Shown here: in pieces, positions 9,701-18,894 of the stretch
Position numbering within the stretch: the first letter of the stretch is position 1
How the letters are laid out: each line of letters starts with the position of its first letter
Assembly (NCBI GenBank): GCA_964606895.1
Contig: CAZSHX010000031.1
Location: 1-50,955, forward strand
Direction of reading: 5' to 3'
Length of the DNA stretch: 50,955 nt
Source of the DNA: CAZSHX01 sp964606895
Lineage (GTDB): Bacteria; Bacteroidota; Ignavibacteria; Kapaibacteriales; UBA2268
Translations under genes and position numbers: made by a program
Notes under the pieces: generated by a model
What the model saw: only the letters and a program-made list of their open reading frames with translations
Told to the model about the DNA's origin: nothing
Databases searched by the model: none

Positions 9701-11822
9701 CCTCGTAATTTCAGGGAACAATATTGGTTCATATACTGCGGCGGATAAAATCGGTTTCAAAGCTGTTCACCTAAACTATGTAAATAATGCCAATTTGACA
9801 AAAAATGTAATTTTTGGAATTACTCAAACATCCAGTTGGGATGCTGTTTACATAACAACCGGAGTTACGAATTCGAACTTTACAAAAAACACATTCAAAG
9901 ACCTAATGAATAATGGATCAAACAGGTTATCAGGATTTTATATTGGTTCGGGCACAGGTTCAAACCTGACATTTGCCAATAATGAATTTTACAATATGAT
10001 AAACAATGGTACAAGCGGTGCCACTTATGGATGTTATGGATTCTATCTTGCCGCCGGTGGTGGTTACAATATTTATCATAATTCGATTCTATTTACCGGA
10101 GATAGAGATGCATTAGGCACCTATTATCCATCGTCGCCTTCTGCCGGTATTTATATTCTTTCCGGAGTCACGGCAGTGAATATTAAGAATAACCTTTTAT
10201 TCAACAATCAGACTTCAGCAACAAATCCAACTACTGCAAAAAATTACTGTATATATAATGCAGGAGCTAATACTCAGTTTTCATCCATAAATAATAATGA
10301 CTATTACTTCAGTGGTTCGCAAGGTTATCTTGGTTACCAGGGAGCTGATATTACATCCTTATCCGCATGGCAGAGTGCAACCGGGCAGGACGCTAATTCA
10401 ATTTCTTCAGAACCGGCTTTGAACAATACAAACGTTCTTGTGCCGCTTCCAAATTCACCATTGTTAAGTGCCGGTGGAACCGGAACGGGAATAACCGACG
10501 ATTATCTCGGGGTGACACGCTCTACAACAGCACCAACCATCGGTGCTTATGAAAGAGGTGCTGATGTTAGTGGTCCGATTATGTCCATAACACCTATAAC
10601 CAATACTGCATTAACATCAAACAGAACATTAACTAACCTTGCAACTATTACAGACTATTCAGGTGTAAATACAACTACTTTTGCTCCCAGACTTTACTTC
10701 AGAAAATCAACTGATGCAAATACTTATGCAGGCAACACTTCAGCGAATAATGGCTGGAAGTATGTCATTGGTTCTCTTAGTGGAAATAACTGCTCTTTCA
10801 CACTCAATTATTCTCTCTTACAGGGTGGTACAGTTTCTGTTAATGATATTATCGAATATTTTGTGATAGCTCAGGACGTTACTGCAGGAACTTACACATC
10901 TTATAAAAATGGCAGTTTAGCTGTGCTGCCAACAAGTGTTGCTCTGACTTCAACAAATTTTCCAATGTCAAGTGCCAACTCATTTACCATCGTTCCATCC
11001 ATGAGCGGTACTATAAATGTTGGTATTGGACAAACTTATACTTCACTTTCCAGAAGCGATGGAGCTTTCAACAAGCTCAATGGCGGAGTTCTTACGGGTG
11101 ATGTTATAATTAATATCACCTCAAATCTTAGTTTGGAAGATGGCTCTACGGCTCTAAATGAAATACCAAGTGAAGGCGGTGTTTTTAACATACTTATTAA
11201 ACCGGCAAACGCGATTAATTATTCTATAACCGGAGCTTCATCAACTTCTTTAATCCGTTTTAACGGAACAGATAGAATAACTCTTGACGGTAGCTATTCA
11301 GGTTCAGGAAATTATCTGACATTTACAAATACTTCCACATCCGGTACAATCGCGGCAATACAAGTAGCAAGCAACACAACCGGTGCCAATTATGTCACAA
11401 TAAAGAATTGCAATATGTCAACAGGATTCAACACAGGTACTTCCATCGGATTATATATCGGAGATTTACCGATATCAACTTCCGGTACATCTGCAAATTG
11501 CGATAACTTAACAATACAGAACAATGTTATTTCTAAGGCTTATTATGGTCTTTATGTCAGCGGTTCGACATCCGGCATGCTCGATAACCTGTTAATTGAG
11601 AATAACAAGATTGGGTCAGATGTTAATACAGAATACGTTACACTTCGCGGAATTGTTCTTAAAAACGCAGAAAGCCCGATTGTTAGAACTAATACAATAT
11701 TTAATCTGCAGAGTTCTTCATTGACCGACATGGCAGGTATTGAAATTGGAGGTACACTCAACAATGGCTATATTAGCCGCAACAGGATTTATAGCATTAA
11801 AAATGCTAATAGTTCAGGCTAA
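6753..11822 (+). CDS. Giant beta-helix surface protein, N-terminal part, ends at an in-frame TAA
   Basis: 1689 residues. A signal peptide ending in 'LNAQ' (residues ~1-25) is followed by Asn/Ser/Thr-rich parallel beta-helix (PbH1-like) repeats ('NxxIxNN', 'GIYxYYxxNxTITNN'). There are three long modules, each opened by a cap ('SGT...VG.G..F.SL', at ~25, ~789 and ~1416). The first two close with a 'GVTRSTTTPTVGAYE' strand and a 'PRLYYRKS' spacer domain. Module three is cut by TAA (11820-11822), but the same frame resumes immediately and carries on the fold. As encoded, this part lacks a T9SS sorting domain and should not be anchored at the surface. Role probably adhesion or polysaccharide binding, by fold only; no catalytic motif seen. 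Confidence 0.8.
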   Translation: MVKLSRFFYAGFTFAILFLSINLNAQVQISGTNYSTLKAAFDAINAGTYTGAITATVIGNTTETVAAVLNASGNGSANYTSVTIYPTVTATISGSVANGLIELRGADNVTIDGRIGQTGSTNSLTVQNNYTAANACAIWLDSLISGVGAGASNNIIRNCNIIGGANNTSYCHGIVLSSSSSLSTGAYGNSNNQILYNKVEKAYYGIRAYSLTGYPNWQTANVQIKYNTLGSSANPIGYYAIYAYACRNAQITDNIVNYQNYAGGYGMYLYYNFNMTINNNLFENTSNTSTYYGMYCYYDTSATITNNTMRNITTTGSMYEMYVYYCPSSSFSGNSCTGITIAASFYGLYLNYVQSSTISNNIVDNISCNGTSGTFYGLYLYYGDNSTATGNTISNVLMMGTTYGIINSTTTSPTYSRNKIFNLRSNNISGYAVDGLYISAGSSATITNNVIYNLTSTNYSATSTVYNPFGINITSGTGHRVYNNSVNLYGSQSGSNTVGTLSAAFIISATAVNSVDVRNNSFANSLTGLTGSISYAIYIYSSSNLTGSTFNYNDYYASGTYAMLGFQTSNRTDIAGWRSATGQDVNSFASTPSYNSNNNLRPLSGSALLNSGTPITSVVPTDFLSVTRSTTTPTVGAYEQAGDFAGPDITFTALPNTTSTSNRVVSGIAMTDFTGINTTSGTAPRLYYRKSTGANSYNDNTSATDGWKWVETTSSSSPFSFTIDYSKIYGGVPPGTGIDYFFVSQDVTGSVNIGSSLSGFAVSPSSVSLTSTNFPVSGFSNYQITAVLSGTYTVGSGGTFLSLTSSGGVFSVINAGQVSGDVTFQIISDLTSETGANALNAWTEIGGSGYTLSIVPGSATTRTISGSVGAGLIKVNGASRVVFDGRYGGSGNYLTFSNTSTSSSAAFHIASTSTTGLNNITIRNCNIYGGIPTTSTVYAIYLGGSTIASAGDNLDNINILNNNIYRAYNTIYVYGTTANLSDNLVISGNNIGSYTAADKIGFKAVHLNYVNNANLTKNVIFGITQTSSWDAVYITTGVTNSNFTKNTFKDLMNNGSNRLSGFYIGSGTGSNLTFANNEFYNMINNGTSGATYGCYGFYLAAGGGYNIYHNSILFTGDRDALGTYYPSSPSAGIYILSGVTAVNIKNNLLFNNQTSATNPTTAKNYCIYNAGANTQFSSINNNDYYFSGSQGYLGYQGADITSLSAWQSATGQDANSISSEPALNNTNVLVPLPNSPLLSAGGTGTGITDDYLGVTRSTTAPTIGAYERGADVSGPIMSITPITNTALTSNRTLTNLATITDYSGVNTTTFAPRLYFRKSTDANTYAGNTSANNGWKYVIGSLSGNNCSFTLNYSLLQGGTVSVNDIIEYFVIAQDVTAGTYTSYKNGSLAVLPTSVALTSTNFPMSSANSFTIVPSMSGTINVGIGQTYTSLSRSDGAFNKLNGGVLTGDVIINITSNLSLEDGSTALNEIPSEGGVFNILIKPANAINYSITGASSTSLIRFNGTDRITLDGSYSGSGNYLTFTNTSTSGTIAAIQVASNTTGANYVTIKNCNMSTGFNTGTSIGLYIGDLPISTSGTSANCDNLTIQNNVISKAYYGLYVSGSTSGMLDNLLIENNKIGSDVNTEYVTLRGIVLKNAESPIVRTNTIFNLQSSSLTDMAGIEIGGTLNNGYISRNRIYSIKNANSSG

Positions 11823-14786
11823 GGAGCGTTCGGAATTAATATAACTGCCGGTTCGGGTGTGACTATTGATAATAATTTCATTTATGATCTGACAACAACC
11901 AATTATTCCGCTTCTCACTTAACATGGAATCCATTCGGAATCAGAATTATCGGTGGTTCGAACCTGAAAATTTATCATAACACGGTTAATCTTGCAGGTT
12001 CCCAGCCTTCAATAGGTTCTACCGGCACATTATCTGCGGCATTACTAATCAATACTTCAACCATAACAGGTCTGGATATCCGAAATAATATTTTCATGAA
12101 TAGTCTTGTTGGTGTAACAGGTTCCAAATCTTATGCAATTTTCATGTATTCAACCTCCCCAAGTGGGTTGTTCAACCAGTTAAATTATAATATTTATTAT
12201 GCCTCCGGAACTTATGGAGTGTTGGGGGCTTACGGAACAGGTACTAATACCGATATTACTTCAATTAGTGCCTTGCAAACTGCAACCACCAAAGACGCAA
12301 ACTCTCAAGCCGTTCAAACCTATTTAGTTTCCGATACTGATCTGCATCTTAACGGAACATCCGTTGCCGATAACAGACTTTATTGCCCTCCGATTACAGG
12401 AATAATTGTTGATTTCGACAATGAAAGCAGAAAAACGTCAAATACAGCTATGGGAGCAGACGAAGTTAAACCAATGATAGGCTTTTCAAGCGATTTAAGC
12501 TTTTCTCCTGATAATGCCGTTTATTGCAACAACGCTTCTAACGTTACGATGAGTTTTACTCCCGCTTTAACAGGTTTTGCCGATGGTATTTCAAGAACTG
12601 TTACACCAGACTTCAGTATCAGATGGTATAAAGACGGAAATGTTATCAGTGGTGTGACAGGCAATTCAAATACTATCAATCCAATAACTCCAACAGATGC
12701 AGGAAATTACAGGACAGATATTTCTTATGCCGGTGCTACCGCCACAAGTATTACTAAAAATATTTATGTAGAAACACCAATGTCATTTACTTTACAACCC
12801 TCAAGTGCCGATGTTTGTTCCAGTGACCCTACATTAATTCTCAATGCCGGAGCAACAGGTACTATCACCAAGTTCCAGTGGCAAAAAGAGAATCCTTCTA
12901 CTCCGGGAACTTTTACTGATATTGTTGGGCAAAATTCAAGCCAATTAACAATTGTTCTGGCAGATCCAAGTCTGGCGATAGGTAATTACAGACTGAATGT
13001 TAATGGTCCCGGAAACTGCGGACCAGGTATTATAACTTCTAATACAATTAACGTTAATGTTACAGAGCCTATAACGAATATGCAAACCTTAGCTGATGTT
13101 GATCCGAAGAATGTCTGTACACAAACAACTTTCCATTTAACAGCAAAAGCTAAAGGTACCATCTTAGCTTATCAATGGCAGAAAATGGTTAGTGGGAATT
13201 ATGTCAATCTGCCAACTTCCGATTATCCGTCAGCAAATACTTCTGTTTTGCAAATCAGGAACTCAACTCCGGGAAATTCAGGCAAATACCGCTGTTTGAT
13301 AACAGGCAGTCCAAAATGCCACCTTGCTCCGGTTCCAACTCCCGATTTGGACGTTACTGTATGGCCTCTCTTTACTCTCGACAAACAACCTCAGGGAAAA
13401 TTAACTTGCAAAAATGATTCTGTTGCACTGATAGTACTTGCAGAAGGAACTATTTATAAATATCAATGGAGAAAAGACGGGGTTGACCTGAATCCTTCTC
13501 AGTTTATGGGTTCAGATGGTCCGATGATGATTTTGACAAATATGCAGTATGAAAGCTCTGGTGCATATACTTGCGTTTTAACAATTCAGGATTGTTCCGG
13601 CATTAAAGATGTTGAATCTCAGCCTGCTCTTGTCTATATTGTCTCTGAAACAAAGATTACTTCTGCTACCGCGATTCAACCTGAACCACTTGGTGCAACC
13701 GCCGCATTCGAAGTCCGTGCCCACGTTGTCGGGGCTCCCATTGAATATCAGCCTGACATTCAATGGTATCGCGGAAACACACCGCTTAGAGACAATTCAA
13801 GAATTGCCGGTACAAAATCTTCAATTTTAACTATTACAGATTTAATGCCTTTTGATTACGGAGATGATTACAAAGTTTTGGTAACCGGTATTTGCGGTCT
13901 TGATTCAGCAGTTTCAATCAGTTTAACAGCACCGCCCACTATTAACATTAAAACACAACCCGCAGATTTAACTATTTGCGAGAGTACTAAGGCAACTTTC
14001 TCGGTTGATGCTGAGGTTACTCCTACCGGAAACATAATGACTTACCAATGGAAACTCAATGGCGTTGATATTGACGATGACGGACACTATGTCGGGGCAA
14101 GAACTTCATTTTTAACAATTGAAAATGTTAAACCATCAGATGCCGGAAATTACAGTGTCATAATCAAGACAGCAACTGCAAATGTTGTAAAAGTATCCGG
14201 AGATGCTAAACTTACAGTAAAACTTAAACCCGTAATAACTCTGCAATCGGTTGCGAAAATAAGTGCTAAGGCTCAGGGTTCGTTTGAAATATTTGTTAAT
14301 GCCGATGGGCAGGCTCCACTTACTTATCAGTGGTTCCTGAATGGAACAGAAATTACAGGTGAAACCGAAGCCCTTTGCAAGAAGGACAACGTGGACCAAT
14401 CAGCAGAAGGTGTTTACACTTGCAAGGTTACAAATGAATGCGGTGAAACAACTTCACGCGATATAACCGTTATGATTACCCAAAAGAATTACATGAACGT
14501 TGATGAGATTAATCCCGATAACTGGGGTTTAATGCAAAACAGCCCTAACCCTTTCAGCGGTAAATCAATCATTACTTATGTTGTGCCGAATGAATCGAAC
14601 ATTAAAATTTCTGTTACAGATGTATTTGGTAAAGAATTAGTGGTACTCGTAAACAAAAAAGCAAGCATGGGAGTTTATGATTTGGAATATAACCCTGCCG
14701 GAATGAATATATCGGCAGGTATTTATTATTACACTCTTCAGGCAGATGGATTTACTGAAACCCGAAAGATGGTTTTTGTAAAATAG
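11823..14786 (+). pseudogene. C-terminal part of the same giant protein: beta-helix end, seven Ig-like domains, T9SS sorting domain
   Basis: Open in exactly the same frame as the preceding part, directly after its TAA. It completes beta-helix module three, then has about seven Ig-like domains (each with a 'YQW/IRWY...G' core and 'L.I.....DAG.Y.C' strand pair, some with paired Cys). It ends in a T9SS sorting domain (NSPNPFSGKS...GIYYYTLQA...MVFVK). It has no signal peptide. The only nearby in-frame alternative start is GTG at 11859, with no ribosome-binding site at a proper distance, so independent expression is doubtful. The whole, read through, would be 2677 residues plus the stop position. 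It is either a nonsense-mutated gene or one sequence error. Confidence 0.75.
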
Positions 14787-14812
14787 AACGAATTTTTACA
14801 AATCGAATAAAG

Positions 14813-14853
14813 CAAAAAAGGCTGTCCGCAAATCTCGGACAGCCTTTTTTTTT
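14813..14853 (+). terminator. Strong rho-independent terminator after the giant gene
   Basis: Perfect 9-bp arms GGCTGTCCG (14820-14828) and CGGACAGCC (14836-14844), 7-nt loop, nine T (14845-14853), and an A-run before the stem. It lies 27 bases after the stop codon. Confidence 0.95.
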
Positions 14854-15047
14854 ATTTTTCAATTTTCCAAAATATATTTTCATTTTTGTTGGATTTGTTA
14901 TTGCTTTTTTATATCTTGTATAAGGATTAAATACAAAATAAAAATTTGTGTAAATATTCAACAAAATGAAAAGATTAGATAATTGACTCTGAAAAATAAG
15001 AAATTTGTTTTAATTAAATAGATTTATATAATATTCGAGGTGATTCT

Positions 15048-18000
15048 ATGAAACAAACTTATCTAAAAACCATTTCCTACAGCTTAATTGTTGTCGTGTT
15101 ATTTTTGTCACGGGGGGGGGGTGAATGCTCAACCTCTATGTCCACCAACGGGGACTAACGTTATTTCTAATCCAAATTTTGAGGTCCGTTACCCGGGCGA
15201 ACAGGGAATATTTCTATTTGATAGACCCTATGGCAATCCATGGAAAGCAACATGTTCATGGAATTTAAACGAAAGCTTAGGAAGACCAGAAAATTTACCT
15301 AATATGGCAACACCGGATATATTCGGGCCTTCTCAGGATCCGTCCAACCTTGCTGACAGGAATGTTAGAATTTGGCCCTGCTCTGGCACTGCCGGTAATA
15401 TTATGGGAAAACAAGCAACACTGAACGGATGCAGTGACGATTGTACTATTCCCAGCAATATTGCACATTCCTACGCCGGTATTGGGTATGTTTTTAGTTA
15501 TTATGAAAATACCGAATTAAAAGTTCCAAATTCTTATAAAGAAAATTTTCAATGGTCGGAATATTTAGTTCAGAAGTTAGCAAACTCTTTAACCAATGGC
15601 AACATCTATAAACTTTCATTTAATATCAGTAAGGCAGAGAGTTTTCAAGATTGGCCCAACCAACTAAACAGCAAAGATATTGATTTGAGTTACATAGGTG
15701 CACTTCTAACAAATACAGAGCAGAAAATACCTACCCCTACTTCACCTATTTATGAAACTTACTCCATCAAGGAAGAACAATGGAAAAACATCAAAGTTCT
15801 TAATAAAACTGTTCTGGCGAATAAAGGACTCCCGCCTAATTATTGCGATTGGATGACCATAACCGGATATTTCAAAGCTTGCAACGACATGCAGTATATT
15901 TATATTGGTCATTTTAACAATGACATAAAACAGGAAATTGGCGCAAACTTTGAATGCAAAGAAAAAATATACACTTCATACTATTTCATTAACGATGTGG
16001 AACTGGAGGAAGTTTCTTCTGCAGAATGGAATATTCCTTGCCAACAACAAAACCAAACTTGCGGCAGTGTTTGCCCGGATGCTGATAAATTCGAGATATT
16101 GGCTGTTTCAGAGCAAATAAAAACAAGTGAAAATGGCGGACCTAATGCTCCCGGATGCAATAAGGGCAGATGTTGTACTCAAATATTTATTAAAAGAACA
16201 CAAACAGGAGATTGGAACTGTCATTTCAATTTTGTTAAATTGAATATTTCGATTGATGCCACATCAAAGAAAGTATCACAATTGATTCCAATTTCACCAG
16301 AGGCTTACACTCAATTTGTTAATGGCGTGCCGATTAGCGTTTATACACTATGCAACGACCAATTCCCTGAAATTAGATCTCCGGTTACGGTAAAAGCTCA
16401 ATTTTTTAACTCAACATCAGAAATAGTATGTGAACCATACCCGGGATGGTGGGGTCCGGAGGTAACGAGCAGTAACTTGACACTGGCGTGCGAATGTCCC
16501 TGTGAAGAGATATCTACACCTGCAAAGACAAGGTTTAAGTTTGAGAAGGATCAGACAAATGATTGTTGTTACTTTTTGAGCTTAGACAATACAAACAGCG
16601 AATGCGATATATTTATGTATAGCATTGTAGGTGATGTTGAAGTGTTGTATGAAAATGGATTCGATTATCTTGCAGAGGAGGAAAAAGTTTTTGTAACCCC
16701 GCACAACAATACCCCGCCACCAAATACATGGGTAAAAAGAAGTCCTTTTTGGGATGGTACCAGGAGGTTCACGTTAGATTATATTCCGTTACCTAATGAC
16801 CATTTCCTGAAAGCAGGTACAAATTCTGAAATAGCAAGAATTTGTGTACCTCAAGATGGTAGATTATACAAATTTAATTTTAATTTGTCTCGTGTTCAAA
16901 ATGGCGTTTCAGGCTGTAAATCAGAGGATTATTATGTGAAGTGTTTACCAACAAATACTCCCGCCTGTTGTGCGAATATCCATGTGTCTCAAACACCTGC
17001 GGAGGATGACTGTTGTTTTTATCTTTTTATACAAACTGACCATGATGAAATTTGTAAACCGAGTTACTTTAATATATTTGATATAACTGAACCGGGGGAT
17101 ATGAATACTGCTTTAGTAAAAGGCAAAGTTGACTATTCAACCGGGGTGGATGACCCACCATACAAGAGATTCGGACCCTATTGCGTTAAGGGCAACCGAA
17201 ACCATAACTTGAGCGTAGATGTTTGTTTTGATGACAATAGCACTGTAACTGTCTGTTCTACCCCTTTGAATATTTCATGTTCGACTAACGATTGTTGCGA
17301 TGAAATAAATGTAACCCCAGGCAATTTCTCTCGTAGCCTACCTAACCGTGATTGTTGCTACGATTTTACTATAAGCACAGGGGACGGTGTCTGTAGCCCA
17401 AAATCGTTAATAATCAAAGAGGGCGGTTTAGTGAGAGCGAGCTTTACTGAGGCTACCGAGGGTGCCGGTTTGGGAAATATTGTTCCGCATCTTTGTTTGC
17501 CTTCGAGTCAGGGGACTCATTCGTTAGTTTTTGATTTTAAACATCAAAATAATCAACACTGCTATAAGGAAATTACTGTTGGATGCGAAGAAGACTGCTG
17601 TCCAAAATTACATGCAGTAGTCTCGCCCGACCCAATTGTTTATGACGATGGCAGTACCTGCTGTTATGAATTAGTCTTAACAGTTGACTCTGAGCTTCCA
17701 TGCGATTTAGGGAAGCTCCAAATAGTTGATTATGGTGATTTTCTTATTAAGGAAATTGACGAAAGCAACATTCCCGGACCAAGAACACATCATTTTTGTG
17801 TCAGTAATACACAGTTTAACGGGCAATCGTCTATGAAATTAAGAATCAAATACCTTGACAATAACTTGTTTAAATTCTGTGAAACTGAGATAGAGATAAA
17901 TGCCTGTTCAGCAATGAAAATTCCTACACCTTGTTCGCCCGATAATAACGGCGGCTGGATTACAATGCCACAAGAAATACCAATAGGTTTCTGGTGCGAT

Positions 18001-18828
18001 GCACAGCCACCGGAACCGCGACATCGCTGTGAAATCAATTTCAAATTTGCTTATCGTAAAGTTGTTAATGGAAGCGAAACACACAGAGACGTTCAGGTGT
18101 TAAGTTATTCCTATAATAAAGGTTGTGATTGTGAAATGCTGAGAATTGAGCAGATGATTCTTGCGATGTGGAAAGACCATGATGTTATTAGTGCTTTTTT
18201 TGATCTTTCAGAAGTTCCTAATGACAATCAGGAGCATTGCTTTACTGATTTCAGGGTTGTTGCCTCGGATTGCTGGGAGAGATATGTACCGCTGAGCGAT
18301 GCAGACCCAGCATTATTGAAGAGATGTCCTACTACAATATGCTGTTGGGCGAATTTTCTTGTGTGTTATAAAAGGGTTGACAATAAGATAGTTTACACTC
18401 GAAATGAAAGAATATCAGGAAGTGATGAAATTCCTGTTCCCTGTCCGTCTCCGTGCCAACCTCGGAATTGTGAGCTATGGACTAAGGCAGGCTTAGAACT
18501 TGGTTATATACCGGATGTAAGCCGAACTGAGAGGATTTCTCAGCCTGACGAAAGTACGCAGATAAATATTCCACCTTGTAATGTTTCATTAATTAATAAT
18601 GAAATTAAAGATGAGGTTTCAATCAAATTGGAATGTGAGCAAAAGGGGAATATTAAATTTATTTTATCTGATTTGCTTGGAAATATTGTTATGCAGTCAG
18701 AGTCTGTAAAGACGAGCTTCTCCATAATAGTTCCCGTTAAAGTGAAGTTGCAATCAGGGGTATATTTCCTGAAAGTGACTATGGATGACAGCATGTTGTA
18801 TTTCAATAAAATTAATATAGTTAGATAA
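15048..18828 (+). CDS. T9SS-exported cysteine-pair-repeat protein; signal peptide out of frame at a G10 tract
   Basis: The best start is ATG 15048, preceded by GAGGTGA; it encodes a signal peptide beginning MKQTYLKTISYSL. At the G-run 15112-15121 the frame must move by one base to continue as 'VNAQ|PLCPP...', a normal cleavage site like the 'LNAQ' of the giant protein. With nine G instead of ten the frame is continuous; as written, translation stops at 15156-15158. An unframeshifted start (TTG 15088) lacks a charged n-region. The body (~1240 residues) is Cys-rich: a region to ~470, then four modules (~470-950) each with two 'CC' pairs ('NDCCYFLSLD', 'DDCCFYLFIQ', 'RDCCYDFTIS', 'STCCYELVLT'), and a T9SS sorting domain. 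Function unknown; disulfide-stabilised surface protein is inferred. Confidence 0.75.
15112..15121 (+). repeat. G10 homopolymer inside a signal-peptide coding region
   Basis: Ten consecutive G in an otherwise AT-rich context, inside the first 25 codons of an exported protein gene, and exactly where the frame breaks. It is the longest G/C homopolymer I noticed in the window. It is a candidate slipped-strand phase-variation tract or a homopolymer sequencing error. Confidence 0.8.
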
Positions 18829-18840
18829 ATTAACATAGAT

Positions 18841-18877
18841 CAGAACAAGGGTACAAAAGCCCTTGTTCTGATTTTTT
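18841..18877 (+). terminator. Rho-independent terminator after the cysteine-pair-repeat gene
   Basis: Perfect 11-bp arms CAGAACAAGGG (18841-18851) and CCCTTGTTCTG (18860-18870), 8-nt loop, then six T. Confidence 0.92.
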
Positions 18878-18894
18878 ATAAATGAAAGAAAAGT

